Below, piece by piece: positions 56,660 to 64,000 of a stretch of DNA of 64,000 bases. The notes under the pieces are model-generated. The model made no database searches, was not told where the DNA came from, and was given only the letters and a program-made list of their open reading frames with translations. The stretch is from NCBI RefSeq assembly GCF_032197885.1, contig NZ_CP134159.1:1984001-2048000 (forward strand), in the 5' to 3' direction. Position 1 is the first letter of the stretch, and every line of letters starts with the position of its first letter. Source of the stretch: Levilactobacillus namurensis (lineage in GTDB: Bacteria; Bacillota; Bacilli; Lactobacillales; Lactobacillaceae). Both the position numbers and the translations under genes were made by a program.

Positions 56660-57601
56660 TTATTGAGCAGACGCTGCTTGGGACTTCAAGGTTTCCAGGT
56701 AATTGAAGACCGCTTGTCCCGCCGTGCCCCCTTCACCAACGGCCGTGGTAATCTGCCGCAGGTCCTTCTGGCGCACGTCACCGATAGCAAAGATGCCAGG
56801 AACCGCCGTGGCCATGTGGTCATCGGTCTTGATCCAACCTGCATCATCGGTAATGCCTAAGCCCTTGAAGGCTTCCGTCATTGGCAAGGTCCCAACGTAG
56901 ATGAAGACCCCGCTGGCATCCAGATGGCCATCTTCGCCCGTCTGGTTGTTGTGGGTGGCCACACCGGTCACCTTCATGTCGTCGCCTTGAATCTCCGTGA
57001 CGTTCGTGTTCCATACGAATTCAATCTTATCGTTGGCAAACGCCCGGTCTTGCAAGACCTTTTGGGCCCGCAACTGGTCCCGCCGAACCACGATAGTGAC
57101 CTTAGCGGCCAAGCCGGCCAGATAGATGCCTTCTTCGACGGCAGAATCACCACCACCGACGACAATCACGTCGCGGTTCTTAAAGAATGCACCGTCGCAG
57201 ACCGCGCAGTAGGAGACCCCGCGGCCACCGTAGCTATCCTCACCGGGAACACCTAACTTCTTGTACTCAGAACCCGTGGCGACGATCACGGCTTTGGCCG
57301 TGTAGTCCCCATCGTCGGTCTTGACCACCTTATGGTCACCGTGGTCTTCAATGGCTTCTACGCTCCCGTAGGCAAATTCAGCGCCAAACTGGGTCGCGCC
57401 TTCGTACATGTCCTTCGCCAAGTCTGGTCCTAAGATCGACTTGAACCCCGGATAGTTTTCGATGGCGGCCGTGTTGTTCATCTGGCCCCCGTAAATGCCC
57501 CGATCAAGCATCAAAACGGACAGGTTCGCCCGCGATGCGTAAAGCGCACCGGTCATCCCACCGGGTCCAGCACCAATTACAATCACATCATAGTTTTTCA
57601 A
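56660..57601 (-). CDS. trxB: Thioredoxin reductase
   Basis: 313 residues. FAD-binding VIGAGPGGMTGAL, redox-active CAVC in SYCAVCDGAFF, NADPH-binding VVGGGDSAVEEG, and GIFAIGDVRQKDLRQI (FAD). Reduces thioredoxin with NADPH. TTG start at 57601 with SD GGAAGGGAG; promoter GTGACA-17-TAAAGT just upstream. Its terminator is at the IS junction. Confidence 0.97.
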   Translation of the reverse strand: MKNYDVIVIGAGPGGMTGALYASRANLSVLMLDRGIYGGQMNNTAAIENYPGFKSILGPDLAKDMYEGATQFGAEFAYGSVEAIEDHGDHKVVKTDDGDYTAKAVIVATGSEYKKLGVPGEDSYGGRGVSYCAVCDGAFFKNRDVIVVGGGDSAVEEGIYLAGLAAKVTIVVRRDQLRAQKVLQDRAFANDKIEFVWNTNVTEIQGDDMKVTGVATHNNQTGEDGHLDASGVFIYVGTLPMTEAFKGLGITDDAGWIKTDDHMATAVPGIFAIGDVRQKDLRQITTAVGEGGTAGQAVFNYLETLKSQAASAQ

Positions 57602-57669
57602 GATGACGACTCCCTTCCGAAATATCTTAGCCTGACTGACACTTTACTATTAAAAAGTAAGTTTGTCAC

Positions 57670-58575
57670 CTATTTTGTTCCGGATTTTTTCTCATCCTCT
57701 GCGGCCAGCTTCTGGCCTAAGGTCTTAATGTATTCGCGCAATTGCGTTTTAGTCTCAGGATGGTTCAACCCAAATTCGATATTGGTCTGTAACCAGCCAA
57801 ACTTATTGCCGACGTCAAATCGCTTGCCGGTGTATTCGTGGGCAAAGACGCGTTGGGTCCGGTTCAAAATATCAATCGCATCCGTCAATTGCAATTCGTT
57901 ACCTAAACCAATTGGCGTGTTCTCCAGCGCTTCGAAGATTTCTGGCGTGAACAGGTACCGACCAATAATGGCCAGGTCACTGGGTGCCTTATCTGGTTCC
58001 GGCTTTTCCACGAAGTTCGTCACGTTATACAGGCCCGGCGCCGTCTCTTCAGAGGGGTTGATCACCCCATACTTAGCCGTGTCTTCATGCGGTACCCGCA
58101 TCACAGCTAAAGTTGACGCGCCCGTCTGGTTGTACCGGTCGATCAATTGCTTGGTCAACGGTACCTTACTTTCCGTCATGTCATCGCCCAACATCACCAC
58201 GAAGGGTTCGTCGCCGATGAAGGCTTTCGCGGTCAGAACAGCGTCGCCCAGGCCCCGCGGGTAAGGTTGCCGAATGAAGTACAAGTTCATGCCGGTGGTC
58301 TCTTGGACCTGCTTCAACATCTTTTCCTTGTGCTTGGCTTCCAAGTTAGCTTCCAATTCAGGGTTGGAGTCGAAGTGATCTTCGATGGACCGCTTGGACT
58401 TCCCGTCGACGACCACGATATCCTCAATTCCGGACTTCCGGGCTTCTTCGACGATGAACTGAATCGTTGGCTTGTCAACGATTGGTAACATTTCCTTAGC
58501 AAGTGCTTTGGTAGCCGGTAAGAACCGGGTCCCCAAACCCGCGGCTGGAATGACTGCTTTTCTGACTTTTCTCAT
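57670..58575 (-). CDS. galU: UTP-glucose-1-phosphate uridylyltransferase
   Basis: 301 residues. Nucleotide-binding [48 protein letters not shown] (metal Asp), FVEKPEPD and IGRYLF. Produces UDP-glucose for teichoic acid glycosylation, glycolipids and galactose use. SD GAGGAGG. Sits 29 bases after gpsA in a lipid/envelope precursor cluster with lgt. Confidence 0.97.
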   Translation of the reverse strand: MRKVRKAVIPAAGLGTRFLPATKALAKEMLPIVDKPTIQFIVEEARKSGIEDIVVVDGKSKRSIEDHFDSNPELEANLEAKHKEKMLKQVQETTGMNLYFIRQPYPRGLGDAVLTAKAFIGDEPFVVMLGDDMTESKVPLTKQLIDRYNQTGASTLAVMRVPHEDTAKYGVINPSEETAPGLYNVTNFVEKPEPDKAPSDLAIIGRYLFTPEIFEALENTPIGLGNELQLTDAIDILNRTQRVFAHEYTGKRFDVGNKFGWLQTNIEFGLNHPETKTQLREYIKTLGQKLAAEDEKKSGTK

Positions 58576-58604
58576 AACGATGGTTCCCTCCTCAGTGACA
58601 TTAA

Positions 58605-59618
58605 CTAAAATTCAGCGCGACCCTCACGTTGCATTAGGTCGGAAATGGCGGTGCGAATATCCTTGCCTTCATACAGAACCTGGTAGATGGCTTCCGTAAT
58701 TGGCATGGAGACGCCCCGTTGCTGCGATAATTCATACGCGGCCTTGGTCGTGGCCACCCCTTCGATGACCATGCCCATGTGGCTGACCACGTCGTCCAAC
58801 GCTTCACCACGGCCTAGTTCATCCCCAGCACGCCAGTTCCGGGAATTGGCACTGGTTGCGGTGACGATGACGTCGCCGACACCGGATAATCCGATGAAGG
58901 TCATTGGGTCGGCACCAAATGACGTGCCCAGCCGGGAAATCTCGGCTAGCCCACGGGTCATCAGCGCTGCCTTCGCGTTATCACCGTAGCCCAGGCCATG
59001 TAAGGCCCCGGCACCCAAGGCGATGATATTCTTCAAAGCGGCTCCGATTTCCACCCCGATGACGTCGGAGTTGGTGTAGACCCGGAAGTAGTTGGTCATG
59101 AATAACTTTTGGGTGTACTTAGCTGCTTCGGGGCTCGCACTGGCCGCCGTGATCAGCGTCAGGTCATGCCGGGCAACATCTTCCGCGTGACTCGGCCCCG
59201 ACAAGACCGTGACCGCCTTGCGGTTGGCCGCCGGAATCTCTTCTTCCAAGATCTGGGAGATCCGCTTATAGGTCTTCTGCTCGATTCCCTTGCTGGCATG
59301 GATGATTTCCGGTTGTAATTGCTTTTCTGCCAATAGCGCGCCCACTTGATGGGCTACGGACCGCACAGCCTTGGTTGGCACCACGAACAAGATGGCATCG
59401 ACCCCGTCGATCGCCGTCGCGAGATCCGCGTAAGCGACTAACGATGACGAGAACGTAAAGTCCTTGATGTACCGGCTATTGGTATGTTGCGTATTCAGTT
59501 CTTCGACTTGCTTGGGGTTGTACGACCATAGCCGCACGTCATGGCCATTTTCATCCAAGACGCTCGCAAGGATTGAACCCCAAGAACCGGCACCGAGTAC
59601 TGCAATTTTCTCTGACAT
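58605..59618 (-). CDS. gpsA: Glycerol-3-phosphate dehydrogenase (NAD(P)+)
   Basis: 337 residues. N-terminal [47 protein letters not shown], catalytic Lys in [34 protein letters not shown]. Makes sn-glycerol-3-P for phospholipid and teichoic acid. The start is the ATG at 59618 with AAGGAG upstream; the frame to 59672 lies within lgt. Follows lgt by 13 bases. Confidence 0.97.
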   Translation of the reverse strand: MSEKIAVLGAGSWGSILASVLDENGHDVRLWSYNPKQVEELNTQHTNSRYIKDFTFSSSLVAYADLATAIDGVDAILFVVPTKAVRSVAHQVGALLAEKQLQPEIIHASKGIEQKTYKRISQILEEEIPAANRKAVTVLSGPSHAEDVARHDLTLITAASASPEAAKYTQKLFMTNYFRVYTNSDVIGVEIGAALKNIIALGAGALHGLGYGDNAKAALMTRGLAEISRLGTSFGADPMTFIGLSGVGDVIVTATSANSRNWRAGDELGRGEALDDVVSHMGMVIEGVATTKAAYELSQQRGVSMPITEAIYQVLYEGKDIRTAISDLMQREGRAEF

Positions 59619-59631
59619 AGTTGTCTTCTCC

Positions 59632-60489
59632 TTAATTTGAAAGTTTAGCACGTTCACGGAACGGGTTGCCATCTAGGTAGTCCGTCGGGGCTTGCGTCTG
59701 CCGCCGCCGATAGATCCAGATGATCAAGGCACCGATGAACAGAACCACCGACAATAATTGGGAGACACGAATGACCCCCAGTAACATCAGACTGTCCGTC
59801 CGCATGCCTTCAATGAAGAACCGTCCCAATGAATACCACATCACGTAACTTAAGAAGACTTCGCCCTGCTTAAAGAGTTGCGGGTAATGCCGCAGACTCA
59901 TCAGCACCACGAAGCCCATCAGATCCCACATCGACTCGTACAAGTACGTGGGTTGACGGTATGCCCCGTTGATGAACATCTGATTGATGATCCACCCGGG
60001 TAGGTGCAACCCCTGCAAGAACGACAGGCTGGTGATCCGGCCGAACGCCTCTTGATTCATGAAGTTGCCCCAGCGGCCAATCGCTTGGCCCAAAATGACG
60101 GTGGGCGCCGCCACGTCTAACATTAACCAGACTGGAATGAAGCGGGAACGACAGAAGAAAAAGACTACCAGACCGGCCCCAATCAACGAGCCATAGATGG
60201 CAATCCCGCCATCCCAAATCGCAATGATCTCGCCGGGATGTTGGCTGTAATACCCCCATTGGAAGACCACGTAGTACAGGCGCGCCGCAATCAGCGCCGC
60301 TGGTAACGCCCACAAGATCATGTCGTAAATATCATCGGGTTTGATTCCGCGCCGTTGTCCCTCACGAACGGCTAACGTCACCGCGATGATCACGCCGGTC
60401 GCGATAATCACCCCATACCAGTGAACGGCCAGTGGGCCTAAGTGAATCGCAATCGGATTGAGGGCTGCTAAAATCGGTGTTAACGTGAT
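59632..60489 (-). CDS. lgt: Prolipoprotein diacylglyceryl transferase, apparent AUC start
   Basis: Transfers diacylglycerol to the lipobox Cys of prelipoproteins. Seven membrane helices; signature [13 protein letters not shown] with WVG-like region and C-terminal [11 protein letters not shown]. The first canonical start in frame is a GTG at 60411, but 26 codons upstream of it read [18 protein letters not shown], the conserved N-terminus of Lgt. In that stretch there is no ATG, GTG or TTG; an ATC at 60489 lies six bases after AAAGGGGG. I therefore place the start at ATC 60489 (285 aa). hprK ends 17 bases upstream. Confidence 0.8.
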   Translation of the reverse strand: MTLTPILAALNPIAIHLGPLAVHWYGVIIATGVIIAVTLAVREGQRRGIKPDDIYDMILWALPAALIAARLYYVVFQWGYYSQHPGEIIAIWDGGIAIYGSLIGAGLVVFFFCRSRFIPVWLMLDVAAPTVILGQAIGRWGNFMNQEAFGRITSLSFLQGLHLPGWIINQMFINGAYRQPTYLYESMWDLMGFVVLMSLRHYPQLFKQGEVFLSYVMWYSLGRFFIEGMRTDSLMLLGVIRVSQLLSVVLFIGALIIWIYRRRQTQAPTDYLDGNPFRERAKLSN

Positions 60490-60505
60490 TGTCTACCCCC
60501 TTTAG

Positions 60506-61447
60506 TTAGTGCGTATCTTTTTTAGAATTTTGCTTAATCAAACGGTTCAAGTTCTCGTCAAAGACCTTGGTGGCATCGTACCCCATAGAACGGGCCCGGA
60601 AGTTCATCGCCGCTGCTTCGATGATGATTGCCAGGTTCCGCCCTGTCTTGACCGGAATCGTAATCTTGGGAACCACCACATCGAAGAAACGTTGTTCTTC
60701 CGTGTTGTTCCCCAACCGATCGAAGTGGTTATCGTCATGCCAAAGTTCCAAGTGCACGATCAGGTCAATGTCGGTCTCGCTCCGCACAGCCCCCGCCCCG
60801 AAGAGGTTCATGACATCAATGATTCCAATGCCCCGAATCTCTAGCAGGTGACTTAAGATGGCGGGTGCGGCACCGACCAGGGTCTGTTCGTCTTGTTGAT
60901 AGACTTCGACCCGGTCGTCGGCAATCAGCCGGTGGCCCCGCTTGACCAGTTCTAGAGCGGTTTCACTTTTCCCCACCCCAGAATCACCGGTAATCATGAC
61001 GCCGACCCCGTAGATATCGACTAAGACCCCGTGTACGGATTGGCGCTCGGCCAGCTTGCCTTCCAAGAAGTTGGTCATGTTACTCAGAACCCGCGACGTG
61101 GTCAGCTTGGTCCCCAGAATCGGAATGTGGGCTGCCTCGGCCGCCTGTTGGAGCTCCTCGGGCGGATCAAGTTGCGTCGAGATGACGAAGGCGGGCGTCT
61201 CGGGTTGACACATCTTCTGCATCACATCGAGAAGCTTCTTGTGACTCATCCCCTTAGCAAATGAGGTTTCCGTAATCCCTAAGAGTTGGACCCGTTTAGC
61301 TGGATAGTAATTAAAATATCCCGTGAGTTCGAGCCCAGGACGCGAGATATCACTGGTGGTAATCTGTCGATCCAAATCATCTTGACCGGAATAGACATCC
61401 AACCGGTTGACTTTGACCAGGTCGGCGACTGTGACGCTTTCTGGCAT
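60506..61447 (-). CDS. hprK: HPr kinase/phosphorylase
   Basis: 313 residues. Phosphorylates HPr on Ser46, the signal for CcpA-dependent catabolite control. Walker A GDSGVGKSETALELVKRGHRLIADDRV, K-loop/signature LEIRGIGIIDVMNLFGAGAV, and VVPKITIPVKTGRNLA. SD AGGAGG. Followed by lgt, preceded by yvlD and pspC-like genes, as in the B. subtilis yvlCD-hprK-lgt order. Confidence 0.97.
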   Translation of the reverse strand: MPESVTVADLVKVNRLDVYSGQDDLDRQITTSDISRPGLELTGYFNYYPAKRVQLLGITETSFAKGMSHKKLLDVMQKMCQPETPAFVISTQLDPPEELQQAAEAAHIPILGTKLTTSRVLSNMTNFLEGKLAERQSVHGVLVDIYGVGVMITGDSGVGKSETALELVKRGHRLIADDRVEVYQQDEQTLVGAAPAILSHLLEIRGIGIIDVMNLFGAGAVRSETDIDLIVHLELWHDDNHFDRLGNNTEEQRFFDVVVPKITIPVKTGRNLAIIIEAAAMNFRARSMGYDATKVFDENLNRLIKQNSKKDTH

Positions 61448-61535
61448 GAACGCTTCCTCCTTACTGCATAGTAAACTAGTTTAATTTTAGCACTTTACCG
61501 GGGTAACTCCTATCATATTCCTCCCGTTGCGCTGA

Positions 61536-61907
61536 TTAATTTCGCGCGAAATGGTCGTTAATGATGGCGTTAAAAATCGCCATGACCACCGCTACCAATA
61601 AGGTGACCCCGAAGGACTTAAACGCGAAGTTGGCCCCCACAAAGTAGGACGTCAGCTCCAGCATTGCGGCGTTCAAAACGATGCTAAACAGCCCCAACGT
61701 TAGAATCGTAATCGGTAGCGACAAAATGAAGAGAATTGGCTTCACCACGGCATTTAATAGCGCCAAAACGAAGCTGGCCAACAGGGCGATTCCCACGCCG
61801 GAAACGTAGAAGGCGTACTGATAGCTCCCCGCGAGCTGACTCTGGAAAAAGCCCGCCAACGCCAGAAAAATGGCGGCGTTAACTAAGATTCGGGACCAAA
61901 AGTGCAT
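61536..61907 (-). CDS. YvlD-like membrane protein (phage holin family 4)
   Basis: 123 residues, four hydrophobic helices, with the conserved LLNAVVKPILFILSLPITILTLGLFSIVLNAAML stretch (in two halves) of the YvlD family. Not a phage gene: it belongs to the yvlCD-hprK-lgt chromosomal cluster. Starts at the base after the pspC stop (TAGATG). Role unknown; linked to envelope stress by context. Confidence 0.88.
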   Translation of the reverse strand: MHFWSRILVNAAIFLALAGFFQSQLAGSYQYAFYVSGVGIALLASFVLALLNAVVKPILFILSLPITILTLGLFSIVLNAAMLELTSYFVGANFAFKSFGVTLLVAVVMAIFNAIINDHFARN

Positions 61908-62243
61908 CTACTCACCATCCTTATGGGTGTGGACGTCCTGTTCCGTCGCGTGAATGTCCTTCCGTTCGGACTGGTGCGGCTGCGTCGCCCCACCGCCAAA
62001 CTGCCCAAACAAATCCCGGAAGCTCGCCGAGGTGGTCCGCGTATCATCCAGCGGAATGAACGTCATCAAGATCACGTAGATCAAGAGACCCAAGACCCCG
62101 TGGGGTGGAATCGCCAGCGAGATGATCACGTAGATCAACCGCAGTAAATTAGCGTTCCAGTCGAAGTATTCGGCGATCCCGCCTAAGACCCCGCCGACTA
62201 AGCGGTTAGTCCGGGAACGCACTAAACGTTTTTTACCTGCCAT
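61908..62243 (-). CDS. PspC domain protein (YvlC-like)
   Basis: 111 residues. PspC domain in the first 65 residues (RTNRLVGGVLGGIAEYFDWN, LLRLIYVIISLAIPPHGVLGLLIYVIL), including one or two membrane segments, then a polar His/Asp/Glu-rich tail (HATEQDVHTHKDGE). The start is the ATG at 62243 (MAGKKRLV) with GGAG nine bases before it. Probable envelope-stress function with the YvlD-like partner. Confidence 0.88.
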   Translation of the reverse strand: MAGKKRLVRSRTNRLVGGVLGGIAEYFDWNANLLRLIYVIISLAIPPHGVLGLLIYVILMTFIPLDDTRTTSASFRDLFGQFGGGATQPHQSERKDIHATEQDVHTHKDGE

Positions 62244-62405
62244 AATTAGAATCTCCTTCGTATAAGTCTGATCTTTTGTAAGCACCGCTTCCTAATTCGA
62301 AGAACCGTGTGCTGCTCCTAAGTTCCCCCAGAAAAATCGGGAAACTCTGGGAAACCACCGCGCTACCGGTTGCGTAGCGGGGGCCCACTACCGAAAGAAT
62401 AACGA

Positions 62406-62441
62406 AAGCGGCCACTGAAAGCAAGTTTCCAGTGGCCGCTT
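62406..62441 (-). terminator. Terminator of the pst-phoU operon
   Basis: Perfect AAGCGGCCACTG/CAGTGGCCGCTT (62406-62417 with 62430-62441); TTTCGTTATT follows on the minus strand. Confidence 0.83.
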
Positions 62442-62476
62442 AGGTAAATCTTCAATTTGACGTAAGGTTTCGGAAC

Positions 62477-63154
62477 TTATGACCCAGTCCCCTCACTGGC
62501 TGAATTCAACTCAATGATGTGTCCGGACTTCAGGTAAATGATCCACTCACAGACGTTGGTGACGTAATCCCCAATGCGACAGAGATCTTGGGCCACGTTC
62601 AGGTAGATGGACGCCCCCGTTTCAAAGGCGGCATCCTTGCGCATCTGCTGGTAACTGCCTTCCCGTACCGCGTGGTTCAGGCGATCCAGCTTCCGGTCGT
62701 ACCCCGCCAAAGCTCGGGCTTCCTGCTCGTCTTTGTTGACGTAGGCCGACAAGACGTCCTTGACCATCTGGGTGGTCATCTGACTCATCTCACTGATCAG
62801 TTGTTCGATTTCGGGAACCTTTTGCTTAGCCCCCATCTTGATGGCTGAATGGGCGATATTCCGCGCGTGGTCTCCCGCCCGTTCTAGATCCGAAACGGCC
62901 TTTAAAATCGTCACGATCTCCCGTAAGTCCGTGGTCACGGGCTGGTACAGGGCGATCATCTCAAAGGTCTTCTTCTCCAGCGCGATTTCGCGCTGGTTGA
63001 TGTCGTGGTCGTGGTCAATAATGTGTTGCGCCGTCTGCGCGTCACGCTTCATAAACGCCTCGACCGCTTGCTGAATGACCTCGCTGACCAGCATCCCCAT
63101 TTCCGTAAAGTCAGCATCCAAATCCGCTAACTCATCATCAAATAATCTCCGCAT
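62477..63154 (-). CDS. phoU: Phosphate transport system regulator PhoU
   Basis: 225 residues, two three-helix PhoU repeats. Seen: HDHDINQREIALEKKTFEMIALYQPVTTDLREIV (metal-binding region, E/DxxxD pattern) and the second repeat KLDRLNHAVREGSYQQM ... LCRIGDYVTNVCEWIIYL. Restrains Pst transport and the PhoR kinase. Follows pstB by 11 bases. Confidence 0.96.
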   Translation of the reverse strand: MRRLFDDELADLDADFTEMGMLVSEVIQQAVEAFMKRDAQTAQHIIDHDHDINQREIALEKKTFEMIALYQPVTTDLREIVTILKAVSDLERAGDHARNIAHSAIKMGAKQKVPEIEQLISEMSQMTTQMVKDVLSAYVNKDEQEARALAGYDRKLDRLNHAVREGSYQQMRKDAAFETGASIYLNVAQDLCRIGDYVTNVCEWIIYLKSGHIIELNSASEGTGS

Positions 63155-63165
63155 GTCCTGCCTCC

Positions 63166-63924
63166 TTAACCAAATCGACCGCTAATGTAATCTTCCGTTT
63201 GCTTCTTCGCGGGATTCATAAAAATATTCTTCGTCGCATCCACTTCGATCAACTCGCCGTTCATGAAGAAGGCGGTCCGATCGGCAATCCGCGACGCTTG
63301 TTGCAAGTTGTGGGTCACAATAATAATCGTATAATCTTGCCGTAAATTCAAGAGCGTGGTTTCAATTTGACTACTCGATACCGGGTCCAAGGCACTGGTC
63401 GGTTCGTCCATCAGGATAATCTCCGGGGAAAACGCCAGGACCCGCGCGATGCAGACCCGTTGCTGTTGTCCCCCGGATAAGGCCAAGGCGCTCTCGTGCA
63501 GGTGGTCCTTGACTTCATCCCACACCGCAGCTTGCCGGAGTGATTTCTCCACCACCGCGTCCAACTTTTCCTTATCCTTCTCACCGGCGATCCGTAACCC
63601 GTAGATCACATTATCGTAGATGGAGAACGGAAACGGGTTAGGTTGTTGGAACACCATGCCGATTTCCTTGCGAATCTCAACCGTATCGGCACTAGGGGCG
63701 TACAAGTCCTGCCCCTTGAACTGCACCGTTCCGGTAATCGTAACCCCCGGAATCAGGTCGTTCATCCGGTTCAAGGTCCGCAGATACGTCGACTTCCCAC
63801 AGCCGGATGGGCCGATCAAAGCCGTGATCCCCTTGTCTTTAAAGTTCAAGTTGATGCCCTTTAAGGCCTCTTTGTTCCCGTAGTACAGGTGCAGGTCCTG
63901 GGTCGTTAAAATCTCTTCTCTCAT
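63166..63924 (-). CDS. pstB: Phosphate ABC transporter ATP-binding protein (second pstB)
   Basis: 252 residues. Walker [23 protein letters not shown]-loop [18 protein letters not shown], signature [17 protein letters not shown], Walker [18 protein letters not shown]-loop [10 protein letters not shown]-terminal [10 protein letters not shown]. ATPase of the PstSCAB phosphate importer. A second pstB ends 15 bases upstream, so this operon has tandem copies, as in several lactobacilli and streptococci. Confidence 0.97.
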   Translation of the reverse strand: MREEILTTQDLHLYYGNKEALKGINLNFKDKGITALIGPSGCGKSTYLRTLNRMNDLIPGVTITGTVQFKGQDLYAPSADTVEIRKEIGMVFQQPNPFPFSIYDNVIYGLRIAGEKDKEKLDAVVEKSLRQAAVWDEVKDHLHESALALSGGQQQRVCIARVLAFSPEIILMDEPTSALDPVSSSQIETTLLNLRQDYTIIIVTHNLQQASRIADRTAFFMNGELIEVDATKNIFMNPAKKQTEDYISGRFG

Positions 63925-63939
63925 GCTCTGTTCTTCCTC

Positions 63940-64000
63940 CTAACCAAAGTTCCCCGAAACGTAATCACTGGTGATTTGCACCCGTGGATTAGTAAAAATA
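63940..64000 (-). CDS. pstB: Upstream pstB, C-terminal end only
   Basis: The last 19 codons read IFTNPRVQITSDYVSGNFG then stop, homologous to the end of the downstream PstB ([19 protein letters not shown]). The rest lies beyond the window. Confidence 0.9.
   Translation of the reverse strand, partial: IFTNPRVQITSDYVSGNFG

Noticed and set aside
61536..61907. Phage holin, hence prophage
   Set aside because: The name reflects the Pfam family only; the neighbours (pspC, hprK, lgt) match the chromosomal yvlCD cluster and no phage genes are near.

Overview
The window is core chromosome of a moderately GC-rich Lactobacillaceae. The gene order (pta, tsaE, secG/esterase/rnr/smpB, cggR/gap/pgk/tpiA/eno, rapZ/yvcK/whiA, uvrBA, hprK/lgt) and the many TTG/GTG starts behind strong Shine-Dalgarno (SD) sites suggest Levilactobacillus or a close relative. 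The genus is an inference; no rRNA is present. Most genes lie on the minus strand.

Layout. 1-2.3 kb: end of ppk and ppx (polyphosphate), then a small unknown gene. 2.4-3.3 kb: a non-coding stretch with a compact small-RNA gene whose promoter overlaps a perfect cre (CcpA) site, and structured repeats. 3.3-7.8 kb: tagH, a secreted glucosaminidase, nagB, a secreted unknown and an unannotated 40-residue basic protein. 8-13.3 kb: glmS and the cdaA-cdaR-glmM operon (amino sugars for cell wall, c-di-AMP). nagB and glmS both carry NagR-like boxes. 13.5-23.6 kb: DUF1361 membrane protein, Na+/H+ antiporter, murB, exonuclease genes, tsaE, pta, ung and a LURP-one protein. 23.6-30.6 kb: smpB, rnr, esterase, secG, a CLC channel and an LPXTG surface protein. 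30.7-39 kb: the glycolytic cluster, split between pgk and tpiA by an AT-rich MFS pseudogene and an Rgg-type regulator. 39.2-56.5 kb: two apparently identical IS110-family elements in direct orientation flank two tRNA-Arg genes, an ECF S-component, LytTR/LiaF-like genes, clpP, whiA-yvcK-rapZ, uvrBA and others. 56.6-64 kb: trxB, galU, gpsA, lgt, hprK, yvlD/pspC homologues, phoU and tandem pstB.

Non-coding signals stand out. (1) Each IS110 copy has, upstream of its transposase, a predicted bridge RNA: a 5' hairpin and two internal-loop hairpins. One loop matches the element's own ends. The other matches the A-tract/stem junction of intrinsic terminators, which is where both copies sit. (2) A family of about 155-nt intergenic repeats keeps its secondary structure by compensatory change while the stem sequences differ. 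It is associated with a second repeat family of about 240 nt. (3) The cre-controlled small RNA. (4) Clear CtsR and LexA boxes precede clpP and uvrBA.

Genes with translation anomalies: lgt has no canonical start codon upstream of its conserved N-terminus and seems to begin at AUC; a GNAT gene has a stop at codon 2; the MFS gene is frameshifted.

Starts were re-chosen from SD spacing where the longest open frame began too early. All family names come from motif recognition by eye; no database search was run.
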